A DNA stretch of 64,000 bases. Origin: Epiperipatus broadwayi (Eukaryota; Onychophora; Udeonychophora; Euonychophora; Peripatidae). Below the pieces are notes generated by a model. The model had not been told where the DNA came from and did no database searches. It saw only the letters and a list, made by a program, of their open reading frames with translations. The stretch is taken from positions 6,150,972 through 6,214,971 of the forward strand of contig JAQFVV010006199.1 of the NCBI GenBank assembly GCA_028023455.1, written 5' to 3'. Position numbers and translations under genes: made by a program. Shown here piece after piece: positions 36,208 through 49,248 of this stretch (positions are counted from its first letter, which is position 1; every line of letters begins with the position of its first letter).

Positions 36208-36969
36208 AATATTTCATTTGTACAATGACAATAGAGAAATGTTTTAACCTGAAAATGATTAATCCTTTCTTGAAAATCTGCTCGTGTTTCCTAACAAATT
36301 ATGGATCCTTCATATATAAATTGCTTGAATGTGCTTTTTTTAATCGAAGACTGTTGTGCAAAACAATAACATTGAACTCATCAAATAAAATAATTTATTC
36401 AAATTCAGTTATGGTTAACAGCCAAGAAAAATCCTACCAAAATTTTCAGAGAACGCCAGAAGTAATTTTTTTTTTTTTTTTAAATTTAATTTTCATTTTA
36501 ATTAAACTACCAGAAAACACTCATTCAAAATATATATAAATTTTCATATTGTCCTTCATTCTAAATTGATAAGATAACATATTTAAAAGCAAATAAGTAC
36601 TTTTAAAATTAAAATCAAGAAAAAAAATATATATAATCAAAAATACTTACTGACATTATTACTTTTTTGTTTAAAATATATTTATCATTTTGTTTACACT
36701 GATATGGCTGCATGTCATGTATATAATTGTTTTCATATGTTAATTTGAAATGATCAAATATTATCAGTAATTAATTAACAGAGAAAATAAACAAAATAAA
36801 ATTTATTATGTAATTGAAATGGAAATTAGGCTTCTAAATTATCTTAAATATAATAATTTATCATTCAGATTTACCAATTTAAAAAATAAATAAATATTAA
36901 GGTGAAGCATGCTCAAATTAAAATAATAACTTAAAAGTTTTACTAAATTATTAAATCGAAATTAAATAT

Positions 36970-37037
36970 GGCAGTGTATATATGTATGCTTATAAAAAAA
37001 ATATGGAGTGTATATATGTATGCTTATAAAAAAATAT
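36970..37037. repeat. 33-bp tandem duplication
   Basis: Two adjacent copies of AGTGTATATATGTATGCTTA followed by TAAAAAAATAT. They differ by one or two bases, so the duplication is recent or slippage-generated. Confidence 0.9.
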
Positions 37038-37039
37038 GT

Positions 37040-40000
37040 TGATTAAATCTTTTAGTGAGAATTATTCTTATTATCTAACATATTTTAAATTATTTTAATC
37101 ATTTAACCAATATTTAAGTAATAAGATATTACAACAATATATAATTACAATGCTGTCTAAGTTGTGGGATTATCTGGAAAGTGGGTGTAGGATATCAAGA
37201 ACTGACATGCATTAATAAACAAACAAACTACACTAAAATAAATTTTGTTGAAGATAAATAATAGTTTGTTTATGTATGTACCACCATGACTTTTTAAATT
37301 AGATATTATAAATGTTTACATTAACATGATGGTATGGATAATGTTATTGAAACTTATAAATAGTTAGAACATTTATTTATGATAAGTGGCATATTTTACA
37401 AATCTGTTTGTTACTCTTATTAATATAAAAAAAGACCCGCACACATCAAACAATTATGAATGTTAATCAACAGCATAATATTTCAGGCATCTGGTGGTAA
37501 AATTATTATTGAATAAGAAATCAGTTGCAGAATTTTCATTTCAATCAACATACATGTAAGTGCATGATAAATAGTATGACATGTTCGACATGTTCTCATC
37601 TTTAGATACATAAAACTATATTAAGTAAACACAACATTACAAACATAAATTATAAGTTGTAGTAATATTGCATATGATATAGATGTATCTTAAATGTATC
37701 TATATCAGGTCATGAGAATCTAAGTGTAATACAAATATACAAAATTTTGATTAACTTGGACATATAAACAATATGTTTATCCATTTTTTAAAATAAACTA
37801 CTTGAATTGTCAAGTTATATTAAATTTTTGCATTATGATTAATAATAAGTGGGTGTATGTATAAATAAAAATTTTATTTCTAATTAAAACTGTCTGAAAT
37901 ATCTTATATTAATTTAAATAATCCACATGTTCTCCAAGCTTATAATTTATGTAAAATGGTCAGCCAATATGACCATCAAAATATAAATAAAATTCTATAT
38001 CATTTCAAAAAAAGCAAAATAAATGTGAATCTCAGCTAAAATGAAATTATAATCCAAATAATAATATTATTGACAACTCAATGCATATGGAATGAAAATT
38101 TAAAACAAAGTTAATGATGATGCACTTTAAGTTGAGGAAGGAAAATATTAGCAATATTTTTATTAGTATTAATATGTTGTTTACATACATGCACACAAAA
38201 TTATGTCACAATAAGTTAAAATATTTATTTAAAAACATTGAGGCAGTTTTAGTTTGATGGAGTCCTCAATTAGAAAATATTCTTTTTACTTTCATACACT
38301 CCATGTTTACATAAACAGTAGAATATAATGGGACTATCTGTACTAGCTATATAGCACAGTGTGTGTGCATATATGTTTATATTTGTGATTTGTAAATGAA
38401 GTTTGATATTCATTGTAATTGCCATCAGAAAATAATTGAATAAATTTTCCCTAACATGAATTCATTCTAGAAGTTTATATTATTGTGCATGAATTTGAAT
38501 TTTAATAAAACTAATGTATGCAGGGTTTGGACTAATATAAAATTGCAGAGATTTATCTGCAAGAAGAGCATGTAATGTTAATTGTCATATGCCGTGTATT
38601 GTTAATTGAGCATCATGCATATGTGTGGGTTCAATAAGTGCAAGATAGAGAACATGTTTATATATAAACAATATTAGTCACCTATACATGTGAAAAGTTT
38701 AAAGACACACAATCAAAAAATAAATCTGCACAATAGACATTTATTGTAATTTCTAAAAAGATTGTTAATATACTATCTTTTGTCTACCTATATATAAATA
38801 TTTATTTATCTTGAGTGAATAATGTTTTCTTATAGGTAGTCATTGATGCTGCCTAACTATTATTTGTCAGTATTATCTTTGGGAATGTAGCAAGAATATA
38901 TCTATACTTCTTACCCTTTAGAAATAGGTTTATTCATAGTTGGTACAGATGAAGTGATCTTGGCTATTACAATATTAAATTTTTATTCAAACTGTCATGA
39001 ATGTGAAATGATGAGCACCAGAGCTACATTCTTATATTTATACAGAAATTATAATTTATAGAATGCAAAATAAATCACAAATTCTCAATAATATCAAAAT
39101 GTTTAAAATTTATTATTTAAACATTTCGATTTGAATCTTGTTTAATTTTTATGTTAAACATTATAAAGTATGAAATTTTTTTTGTATCATTTCTTTTACA
39201 TTCTTTTCTCCACATATTATGCTTGTTCTTTTTTGATCCCAGCACTAAATCTAATAATATTATTTTTCCCCCACAACCAGTGACTTCAGACTGTCATTTT
39301 ATACATCTGACATTGACAAATCATAGTTCTGGCACAATATTTTCTACATGGATATATTTTTTTGAATTTGAAATGATGTATATTAAGTACTTTTTGACTT
39401 TTTTTGAATAAGTAAGAACTTCATTTTAAAAGTTGTACTTGATGGATAATTACAAATCTTTTCAGCCTTATAATTTTATCTGTTATTCTAGCTTATTTTA
39501 TTTAGTACTACTATTGTTTTGTTCTTACCACAATACATTATATTTTATTAAATAAAAGAAAAGATGAACCTGATGTTGAGCTGCAATTTTCTGAGAAGCA
39601 TGAAATATTGATGAAAATAGAACCTTCTTCACAGTATAAATAAGAATTAATATGAAAGCATCATAAGCTTTAAAAAAAATCATATTTTCTTTTATTCCAG
39701 GATAAAAGTTTGCAATAAATAAATGTCAGTCAATCAACAAAGGCTTTTTTTTTTAATTGAAATTTATATAACAAATGAATAGTAGAATGGCAGACATGTT
39801 TGCTATGCTAGGCTTAATTATTTTACTTAATACATCAAACCAAGCCCTTGTTTCTCATTGGAACTTTATCAAGATGTTTTCTCTTTTATAATCATATAAC
39901 CAACTACTCTATAGCAACTTCACACAATGGACATTATTTACAATATCCTACAATAATCGTAATTAGTAATATATATATAAGAATAAACTTGGAAAGTTAT

Positions 40001-41060
40001 TACAATCGATATTTTAAAATTTACAAAATAATCTGTAAAAATAATATTTTAATTATAATTCTAAAGTTTTCAATAATCCAACAATGACCATTTCAGCCTA
40101 ATTGTACTGGACCTTTAACCATGTTTACACATTTGTTTAAATGTTCTTGAATATACAAAGTTTCACAATATTTTCTTTCCTTTTAATTTTTAACATATTT
40201 TATTTCTTGAAGATTTTTTTTTACAATTCATTCTAAAATCACTATCCAAAAAATAAATATATGGCTCTGATTTTGTATTCTTTCTATTAATTAGCTTAGC
40301 ATACTCCTTACCTCTTTAAATAAGTCTTTCCTGTATGACATACATATTTACTGTTAAAAGGAGATTGCTTTGACAACAATTTAAGATTGTTATTGATATT
40401 GGGATTATCTAAGTGTTGACTAGTTTTAATGATATATATATATATATATCATATTTCAATGGAATCAAGTAATTTTATAAACTAATCGTAACCTATTTTT
40501 AATATTGTCCATCTTTTTTTACATTACAAATTCATTTCCCTACAGATTTATTATTTTTCCATCCTACCTTAATACCACCAGATAATTTTTTTCTTTACCA
40601 AATGTCTTATGTACCCCTATTAAATATGAAATTGAAAATAATTTCCTATCTTTATACACAGGCTTTACACTACTTTTTATATTATTAGTATATTTGTTAC
40701 AAATATTAATACTTGTTAAGCACAATGTCAGCACTTAATATTTATGTAAGGCTATATATAATCTTAGTACATGTGCCTTGTGTGCTTAATTTTATTACAA
40801 GAGAGACATTTATATTTGTTACTGAAAATCTTTTTAATATATATTTTTTTAACTCATTTTAACATAGTATTCTCAACTTCCAGTTTCTGTTCAAACACTT
40901 CTTCTGCATTCAATGTTAGTGTGGTTTGATGTATTAAATAAAAATTTTATTCTTAGTTGTCTATTTTAGTCAATATTTAAAATTTTATATATTTATTATA
41001 TTATGTTTATTATTTTTAATGTATGCGGATTCAAGATGAATTTTAAAAAATTAAGATCTG
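37040..41060. other. AT-rich stretch without recognised features
   Basis: Chance ORFs only (for example 39151-39411 and 39848-40087, hydrophobic and F/I/Y-rich as expected for AT-rich DNA). (AT)n at about 40432-40450. Confidence 0.4.
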
Positions 41061-41063
41061 TGT

Positions 41064-41124
41064 AATTTAACACAGTGGTAGAATAGTGGACTCAAGAACT
41101 GAAGAAATCTGCATCCATTTTCAG
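41064..41124 (+). mobile_element. Degenerate tRNA-like SINE head
   Basis: AATTTAACACAGTGGTAGAA resembles an A box with D arm. It is followed by an anticodon-arm-sized segment and GCATCCATTTTCAGC in the B-box position. It resembles the 19.65-kb element in layout. No clear tail or duplication. Confidence 0.35.
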
Positions 41125-42138
41125 CTAAGTATAATTTTAAAAAAAATTCAGTTTGATCACTTAAGTAGAACTGTTGTGCTTAATTTGTTATTTCGGTGCT
41201 CAAATGTCACACGTTATTCCAAACAACTAATTATATGATTATTTATAATAAAAATATTGCTTAAATAAATATGGTCCTGATAAAATAATAAAGTTAATTG
41301 ATTGTTCAAATGTTCCTCTTATAATTTTGTCTCAATTGTAGAAGTTGCCAAATGATAGAAAATTAGATTCTAGCTGTAATTATAGTAATCGTCTTGGTGG
41401 GTATTTTTCTTTCTTTTTTTAATAGTGAAGTTTGTGTTTGTTTTTCTCTCTGGTATTCCAAAAAGCTTGCTTTCTCTTTCAATAGTTTTATAATATTTTA
41501 GACAAAAAAAAAAAAACAATTTTATTGGAAATCTGTTTCTGGGAAAAAAAACAACAACAAAGCATAATCAAGAGCAGCATTTTCTCGTAGAATCTTATTG
41601 ATTGTCAATTTGTTTGCAAATTCTGGTGCACACTAATGATTATCTCCATGTTATCTTCACATCAGCTTCAAATCTGATTAGTATATTATGTATTTCACCT
41701 CATTTTCAGAATTTGTCAAGTGGTTGGTATATTAACAGTACTATAATTAGCATCATCTAACATTGTCATCCCTTATTCAATTTAGAACAATGGTGAATTT
41801 GATTAATTAAATGAAACTGTTGTCTTTAGCCTGGCAGTCAGATATCAACTAACTATGCCATTACTTTATTTAATAATAGGCTAAATAAAAATATATTAAT
41901 AGTAGTATTAATTCATATATTTTTGCATTCTGAAAATGAATTTTCCAATAAATATTCAAAATATCCTAGGTTTTTTTTTCAGTGCAAAAACAAACCTTTT
42001 TTAAAAAAAAGTATTACTTATTCTTGCACTGCTCTTTCCATTAAAAAGATTACTTGATTTCAGAAATCAATTTCTTCACAAGAGGAAAAAAAGTAATAGC
42101 TTTATTTATTGAAAACCTCATATTATAATTTAAAATAA

Positions 42139-42380
42139 TCCTTACAATCGGTTTATGAAATAATTTTTTTTCTCTTAAAAGTCAGTTGGAGTGCAGATTT
42201 TAGCGCCAACTTAATAGTCCTATTCAGCAACTCCTCAAGGAAAGTTCTGAACACATTACATCAAGCTTGTATTATAAATTTATTGGCTTTTTATTATGAT
42301 TTTTTTTTAAAAAAGTTTTATTGTGCTTTAAATCGTGCTGGTAGAAATATATTACTTTTTTTACAAACATTAGAAGATTA
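42139..42380 (+). CDS. Open segment, possible exon (frame uncertain)
   Basis: The frame is stop-free for 80 codons without an ATG, including SWSADFSANLIVLFSNSSRK and ending ...FLQTLED. Composition rises in GC at 42181-42260. Two acceptor-like sites exist (tctcttaaaag at 42181 and gcagattttag at about 42203). After the second, a different frame (RQLNSPIQQLLKESSEHITS) looks more protein-like but stops at about 42300. The two readings compete; I do not recognise either. Confidence 0.25.
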
Positions 42381-42389
42381 ACGAGCTTA

Positions 42390-44920
42390 TTTAAAATTTT
42401 CAAATTTATGGATGCTAAAACAATTATTTTATAACCATATTTAGAAATTTTATAATAAATATTTTAATGTTGCCTTCTTTTTTTAAGTAAAAAAGTCATT
42501 ATATTACTGTATTAGTAAGTAAGTCATATAAAAACTAATAGAATGGGTTATTGTTTGAGAGTTCATTAAAAAGTTTGAGCACCGGAAGTGACAGGGATAA
42601 CATGTGACCTATGAACCTTGAGTTAGTGTTTGCCATTCTGCAACTGCACCATATCATACAAGTAGTAAGTCATTGTAATGTTATAATGATAAATTGGTTT
42701 GTGAAAAATAAGTAAACTTAAGATACTGTTGATTAATCTTCAACATCTGTGTATATATATATATGTTTAAGTATATCATGATGTATTGCATTTACTGCAT
42801 ATTACTGTTTATATTATATATAAAGTGAGTTAAAGAATCTTTAAGTTTATATATGTTGTTTTTGATATATTTACAATTTTAAGAATGGAGAAGTGAATAT
42901 CATTATTTTAAGTTTTACCTGGGCTGTATAAAAACAATGTATTTACAGATACTGCATCATCTGCTCAAATTTGTTTCAAAAAATCTTTATATTAGTAATC
43001 ATAAAGATCTGTATATTATGCAGCTAGAAATAATTACACATACATTTACTTATCAACATTGGAAGCACAGCTGAGTTGACTAGCACACAAGACATATTCA
43101 GCTAAGGAATTGTCCACTACATCATGAAATCATCTAATGTTTATCATCATATGCTATTTACAAAATTATTTTTCATCTTGTATTTTGTCAATATTTAAAA
43201 AAATATGAAATATTATATATTTGTCAATTTTTAAATATTAAGGATTTATAAAATATATATTTCAAAAATTGTACAACTTAAAACAAAACAAAAAAGTTTA
43301 CAGATCGTATTAAGAATAGTAGATATTTAATTATAACTGTATGAAAAATACAGTTAATAGGATTATATGAAAAAATGTGAATGGTTAGATATATGGAAAC
43401 TTTCAGTGATAAATAACAATCATGACATGATTAACCTAGAACTTTGATCAATATTCTAGTTGGAAGACAGTTTGAGTGGTCTTTTTAGTAGATATTTTTT
43501 GCAACTAAAGCTATATATTATATATCATGACTTATCATGTGTTTTAAAAGTTGAGATTCACCAGTTTATATGTTTTTCTATTACTGAATTAGATGACCCG
43601 TCTCTAGAGAATCAATCATTACTTGATTTTTTTATACTACTTAAATGAGCATAACTTTTGCAATTGAATTTGGCATTTGTGTTTATAAGAACTCCCAAAT
43701 GTATTATAACAAAATACTCTTAGTTCTATATTGTTTTCTCAAAGTTTCAGATGTTTTGAAAATAGGTAATTAAAAAAACTTAATTTCCCATAAAATTATC
43801 ATGCACTATTATTATAAGCAAAAAAAAAAAAATTGATGGATTTTATTTTCACATTAATTTCAGTTAAAATAATTACTATTTGAAAATTATATGTCAAAAA
43901 TTATTTTCTTCCCTACTAGTAATTTATTTGATTGTGTTCAATTAATTTAATCTCTTCTTTTTTTCTCTCAAAATTTCTTTTCAGTTTATTTTTCAATTTT
44001 ATGCAAAGTTGGGGGTTTGTATTTTTAAAAACACAAAATAAGTTGCTAGTAAAATATATTTTTAAATGACAATAAAATTACAATACGAGTATAGTACATT
44101 TTGGTAAGTTATGTATTACAGTTTTGTATTTTTAAAAATTAATTCTGAAATAAGTCTATCATTTATTTTAAAAAAAAAAAAAGAATTGTGATTTTTAGAA
44201 GTAACATTATGAATTCAAATTAGTTGTTTATGAATGTGAAGAAATCTACTTTTGTTTTGTCAAAAATTTAGCTATTTAAAAAGGAATATATATTTAATAA
44301 TCTACATACATGTATTATTATCTATATTTAATGGTAAATGGAGTAACTAGGCAATAGACTAATGGTCGTGATGATGCTAATTTATCATTATTTGTCATGC
44401 TCTTTATTCTAGCATATTATATTTAGAACAACTTTATATATTTGCAATAAGATTTTTTTCATCATGGAAACTTTCTTAATGCTGACAAATTGTGTATTTG
44501 AATTGATACAAAATAATTGGAATATCATATATTTTAATAGAAACTTTACTAACAAATAAAGTTGTGCTCTTATTCATCTAAACTCTGCTCTACTTTTCAG
44601 AATAGTATTATTCTTGTTTTATTATTTTTTAATAAAGCAGTAAGAAAATAGAATTCTGTATAATGCTGTCAAAACAATGTGATTAAGTACAATTATTACA
44701 CTAGTGTTTCACCTCTTGGTTATATTTCTTCAATTGCAGATAAGATTACTATTAAATTTTATTAATGATATTTATAAATTTTAAAATGTCATACTATCAC
44801 AAAACTACAAAAATCCATTCATTGTTTAATATCATCTTGCTAAGATCTTGGATATTTAGAAATGTTTGTGTTACTTATTAATATAACTTTTATATAAGAT
44901 AATTTTGAAAATATATATAA
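42390..44920. other. AT-rich stretch without recognised features
   Basis: Nothing assignable. The 62-codon frame at 43460-43648 has no splice or family support. Confidence 0.4.
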
Positions 44921-45023
44921 AACCTGGCAAAACTCTCTATTTAGTAGTGCCACTCAGTGCAAGCCAAAGTAATCAATGGATGCCAGAAGGCTTGTGTATA
45001 AAATCCCTATCTAGTGCCTACTC

Positions 45024-45082
45024 ATCCAATATCCCCAGATTAGTTTCTGGCTTCTGGCCTTCATCAGTGAGGAGACTTCGAT
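45024..45082 (-). ncRNA. Type-I hammerhead ribozyme, best-preserved foldback copy
   Basis: Minus strand: stem I 5' side CTCCTCA, core CTGATGA, stem II GGC/GCC with a CAGAA loop flanked by an A-A pair, then GAAAC, a 2-nt TA loop, the triplet ATC and stem I' TGGGG. All invariant core bases (C3, U4, G5, A6, G8, A9, G12, A13, A14) are present. The family triplet GTC reads ATC here. ATC still fits the NUH rule but removes the C-G pair of the 2-bp stem III. Stem I has an internal loop in the position used for contact with loop II. Predicted cleavage is between plus-strand positions 45038 and 45037. Confidence 0.85.
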
Positions 45083-45477
45083 CTGAGAGCACTGCACTTA
45101 GTTCTTAGGATCTAATGCTACCCTCCAGCAGCCACCTTTTAACTCTACTTAACTACAAAACTATGAGAATAAAATTGAAAACAATAACATTTTCAATCTA
45201 AGCTTATTAGCTTATATAGTTATATAGGTCTGAACTCAGTTCAGTACCCATACATTTTGGTGTCTTTGGTTCTTTAATAACCATAGCCACCACTATTATA
45301 TTAGGCAGGATTGGTATTAAACCACTAAACATCACATGATCACCATTTCTTATGCTTGCTCATAACTGTTATTAATAAAGGCAAAACTCTCCATACAGTA
45401 ATGCTACCCACTGCAAGCCAGAGTAATCAATGGATACCAGAAGACTTGTGATAAAATCCCTATCTAGTGCCTACTCA

Positions 45478-45522
45478 TCCAATATCCCCAGACTAGTTTT
45501 TGGCTTGTGGCTTTCATCAGTA
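45478..45522 (-). ncRNA. Hammerhead motif, copy B middle (truncated, mutated)
   Basis: Minus strand CTGATGA, stem II AGCC/GCC region and CTAGTC remain, but GAAAC reads AAAAC (G12 lost) and the 5' side of stem I is replaced by AT-rich sequence. Inactive. Confidence 0.65.
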
Positions 45523-45701
45523 AAATATATGGGTACTGAACTGAATTTCAGATCAATATGACTATATAAGCTAATAATGAACTTAAATTGAAAATATTAT
45601 TGTTTTCAATTTTATTCTCATAGTTTTGTAGTTAAATAGAGATAAAAGATGGCTGCTGGAGGGTTACATTATATCCTAAGATCTAGGTGCTGTGCTCTCA
45701 G

Positions 45702-45759
45702 ATCCAAGGCTTTTCTCTGATGAAGGCCACAAGCAGAAACTAGTCTGGGGGTATTGGAC
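45702..45759 (+). ncRNA. Hammerhead motif, copy B right
   Basis: CTGATGA, GAAAC, TA loop and GTC are intact. Stem II has lost one base on its 3' side (GGC against GC), and the inner part of stem I is reduced to wobble pairs (TTTTCT against TGGGG). The outer stem ATCCAA is kept. Activity is doubtful. Confidence 0.75.
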
Positions 45760-45930
45760 AAGTAGGCACTAGATAGGGATTTTATGCACAAGCTTTCTGG
45801 CATCCATTGATTACTCTGGCTTACACTAAGTGGCACTACTGTATGGAGAGTTTTGCCTGTTTTAATAACAGTTATGAGCAAGCATAAGAAATGGTGATCA
45901 TGTGATGTTTAGTGGTTTAATACATATCCA

Positions 45931-46350
45931 AATATTAAAGCACTGATTAAAGCATGTAGTAGAATACATAGAATATGTACTATTTGTCTACAAAGAAAAA
46001 CACACATCCATATACCTGGCAAAAATGGTGTATTTATTAGACATGGGGATACTTTTCACAGAGTGAGTTTTGTTGATTCTTAATATTGAAAATACTGTTG
46101 TCACTGTTAAAACATGCTTGAAACTTATACCTTAACAATTCAATCAGCAGCTCTATATTAAAGATTTATTCTAATCTATTCAAAATTTTTTTAGTGATAT
46201 ACATGGCATATATTTTTATAATGAATTTGCACTGAAGCTTGCAATAGTATCTGAATGGCATACAATAATTTGTATTTGCCCATTTGAGCTGTATTTATTA
46301 TCTGATTTGGCCAATATCTTTTCAAGAATATTTTATAAAATTGAAAGACA
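45931..46350 (+). pseudogene. Integrase-like relic (LTR-retrotransposon or Ginger type)
   Basis: An open piece 45931-46083 encodes RIHRICTICLQRKTHIHIPG, resembling the C-x2-C-x-x-x-K end of an integrase zinc finger, then GDTFHRVSFVDS, resembling the first catalytic-core strand (F-x-R-V-x-x-D). Downstream to about 46350 a frame with interruptions gives core-like pieces but no clear second and third catalytic residues. Polymerase and gag parts are absent. It abuts the right end of foldback copy B. The assignment rests on short motifs, so the superfamily is open. Confidence 0.4.
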
Positions 46351-46379
46351 ATAGCCAATCTTACTGGTCCCATTTATTT

Positions 46380-48420
46380 AAAAGCCAGAATCATCATAGC
46401 TCTTAAACAATCTGTATCCACTAGTTACTTGTAATAAAGATTTTAGAATCAATATCAAAAGACAAGAATAAATCTTTTCTACAGCTTCTTCTCTCTTCAG
46501 TACAAATTACTGATAAATTCTTATTTACTACACACGCCTCTTTCATTTTGAATAGTTTTAGATACAGTTTAATCCGAGGAAAGATAGTTACATAACATTG
46601 CAATTACATATAAAAGTAACTTAATTCAATGCTAATTAATTTCTTTGTTCAAATATTTATATAATGTTGTTTTTTTAAATAAACTTGAGCAGTTAAAAAT
46701 AAAAAATTAAATAAATTTTTCAGATACAATTGTAGCTACTTGATTACTTTTAAGACAGCAATCAAGTCTTTAGTTTTGTGGTTGTAGTATAGATATGATA
46801 TGGTATTAGTCCTACTTTAATGAATAACATAATACTGTAAAATACATTTCTAATTTTTTTTATTTATTTTTCCTGTTTTTTAGTATGTATCATTATTTAT
46901 TTATTATTTGTATTGTCAATTTTTGAATAAAGTTTGTTTTTGAAATATATATATAAGTTTGTACAGGAAGGGTAGGGGGGGGTCAATTTCTGAAAACATT
47001 TCAAAATAATTCTAATATATATATAGGGATATTTTCATGACTTTTTAAAAGAGGCAGTGATTAAAATATAAAGAAATGTAAAACAATATAAAAATTTCTC
47101 ATGCTGTGGTTTTAAAAATGATTTTTTTCTCACATAATTTTTTAATCTGAAAAATATAAATAATCAAATGATTAGTTAATTTCTCAGATAGTTAAATAAA
47201 TTTTGAATACCAAAAGTGACAGATTGAGATTTGATTCAAAAACTTATAGCTTTCAACTTTTTTACTCTATTACACAGTAATATTCAGTAAGGCTGTAGCC
47301 TCAAGCACATGCGTATAAAATGCGATAGTAGGGACCTCTACAGGTGCATTGTAATAATTTGATTTTATGCCTCATTAAAACAGCAATGTTTTTTTTTATA
47401 TCTATAAAAAGAAAGCTACATGTAATATTGTATATTGATATCATATTGAGGATGTGACTTATTGAAATCTTTTAAATTGTATTTATTTTTAGTATAAATA
47501 ATTTCTGAATGTAATTAATATTTTTATTTATATAGTTATATATATTTTTGTATTAACTAATTTCTCTATAACTGAAAATTTAATATGTTATAAATTAAAA
47601 AAAAAACATCATCTATTGCCCTTATACACATTTTTTCTATCATACTGAGCTGGCAGTCTATAAAGAAACAAATGTTCCAGATGTCCAAAGTACATGCATC
47701 TTAGATTAAAAATAAATTTATCATATACTTTGTCTTATCTTTAAAATGTTAAACACTTTATATTTGAAAGCTCAAATTCTTCTCTTGAATATCTAAAACT
47801 TGCATATTGAAAGAAAATATCTAGTAATGTGAATTTTATATTAATTCACACATATTATTTGTGCAATGAATGATAATATTTTTTACAATAACATTATTTA
47901 AACTGATTTTTAAAATTTGCAAATGCCAAAATTTAAAGAAAAATTATGAGATTTGAAATAGAATAATTTTAAGAAATATCATCATTTGAAAGCACATATT
48001 TTAATATGTTAGATGCAAGGAATATGAGAAATTAACTTACAATTTTAAAAGATGTTTGCCATTAAATGAAATGAAACAATTATGATTCCTATTTATTGAT
48101 TTAAACAATCTGATCTTGTCATTACAGTTGTTATTACTGTATGATTATTCATATGATAAATGAATGTGGATGACCTGCTCACCATCATATACCAACTATT
48201 ATGGTGTGTTTACTATTTTTTAATTCTGAATTTAAAACCACAAAATAACCACCATGGTCTTCTTTCTCAATTAAGTTCTTAATTAAGACATCTATTGATT
48301 CTTTTGAATATAGGGTGAATATGTTAGTGTGTATGGAATGCTTATTCTTTATGTTTTACAATCATTATTGAGCTTGTAATATATTAGGGTTATAATTTAC
48401 TTTAATTATGAACTCCTTAT
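46380..48420. other. AT-rich stretch without recognised features
   Basis: Short minus-strand frames at 46191-46603 have no support. A G-run (GGTAGGGGGGGGTC) lies at about 46971-46983. Nothing else assignable. Confidence 0.4.
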
Positions 48421-48425
48421 TCTAG

Positions 48426-48523
48426 ATGCTGTAAAGTTATTAAGTCAACATATACGACATGGTATAACTGTGGTGAGAATAAAAGAATTTGCTATTGAAC
48501 AGCATTATATGAGATGGCATCGT
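48426..48523 (+). CDS. Candidate host exon
   Basis: An acceptor (aactccttattctag) precedes an open segment read from the third base: AVKLLSQHIRHGITVVRIKE, then FAIEQHYMRWHR. A donor-like GTAATG follows at 48524. If read through, the frame continues VMSYLF and stops. The exon would start one base into a codon. Composition and residue use stand out clearly from the surrounding AT-rich DNA, and the other frames stop early. I do not recognise the protein. It is one of the two best exon candidates in the window. Confidence 0.4.
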
Positions 48524-49167
48524 GTAATGTCTTATTTGTTTTAATAATTCTTATTGAGATTTTATATGCTCATTCAAATTTCTTTATTTTATTATGCATA
48601 AATCAAACTTTTCTATGTCATTACTATATTCTCCATTAATTAATCTCTTCTATCTTTATGTATTTAATGTAATTTACATATTATTAATTTTTACAATATT
48701 CAAAGCTGCCGTTTTCTTCACTTTCTTTTTATTGACTATTTCAATGGTAACTCAAAATCTTTTTTTGATTTTTTATAATTTCCATCTTTTATTAGCATTT
48801 ATTTTACCATGAGGTATTTATTAATAATATTTGATTTATTATCTAATACAGTGTTTCTCAAATTTCAGATATTCAAGTATTTCTTTTTAAATGATCCTTA
48901 CTATTAAATATTCCTTTATCAAAATAATTATGTATGTAAATGGATTATGTCCTGTACATGAGGGGTCAGAGTGATTTGTGGTCAAGATGGGTAGGATGAG
49001 AAGGTTGGCACTAAGGTGGGCTTTGAGCATTCCAACATCAGATTTTCAATGAAATGGATGGCTGAAGAGTTGTGGAGTGGAGTTGTTTGAAGCCTGTCCA
49101 TTAAAGTATGAAGATTGGCTATCTTAATATAAGCTGAACTTTGATTGTATATATGTGTGGAGATGAA

Positions 49168-49219
49168 AATCTGGACCAACTGATGAATGCTGGTTTAGCA
49201 CAAAATACATATATTGGTG
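49168..49219 (+). ncRNA. Hammerhead ribozyme motif, copy 1 (G12 lost)
   Basis: Stem I CCAA/TTGG, core CTGATGA, stem II TGCT/AGCA with a GGTTT loop, then AAAA where GAAA is required. Stem III is ATA/TAT with a CA loop and the triplet ATA. The change CGAAA to CAAAA is a CpG-type transition that removes G12, so this copy should be inactive. Compared with the 63.4-kb copy, paired positions are kept and loops vary. Confidence 0.8.
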
Positions 49220-49248
49220 ATATCTTTTCAACATATGTGTGATCAAGT

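Larger units (their letters stand above)
44926..45920. mobile_element. Hammerhead-bearing foldback element, copy B (composite, ~1 kb)
   Basis: Two units overlap. The inner unit, 45317-45920, is complete: its ends are inverted (TTAAACCACTAAACATCAC on the left and its complement GTTTAGTGGTTTAA on the right), with arms running through CTTATGCTTGCTCATAACTG. Outside it on the left (44926-45316) is another arm plus a spacer containing TGAACTCAGTTCA and a GGTGTCTTTGGTTC segment. The spacer is also present inverted in copy C. Three hammerhead motifs are present: 45024-45082 (minus), 45478-45522 (minus, truncated) and 45702-45759 (plus), all reading outward from the local centre. No protein is encoded. 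Confidence 0.85.

Noticed and set aside
36192-36539. 115-codon ORF
   Set aside because: Starts inside the SINE tail and runs through AT-rich DNA with no domain or codon signal.
44905-45108. Protein-coding gene family sharing WMPE(G/S/A)LCIKS-like peptides (also 45669-45881 and 62379-62561)
   Set aside because: These frames are translations of the non-coding foldback repeat. They occur on either strand and overlap the hammerhead structure.
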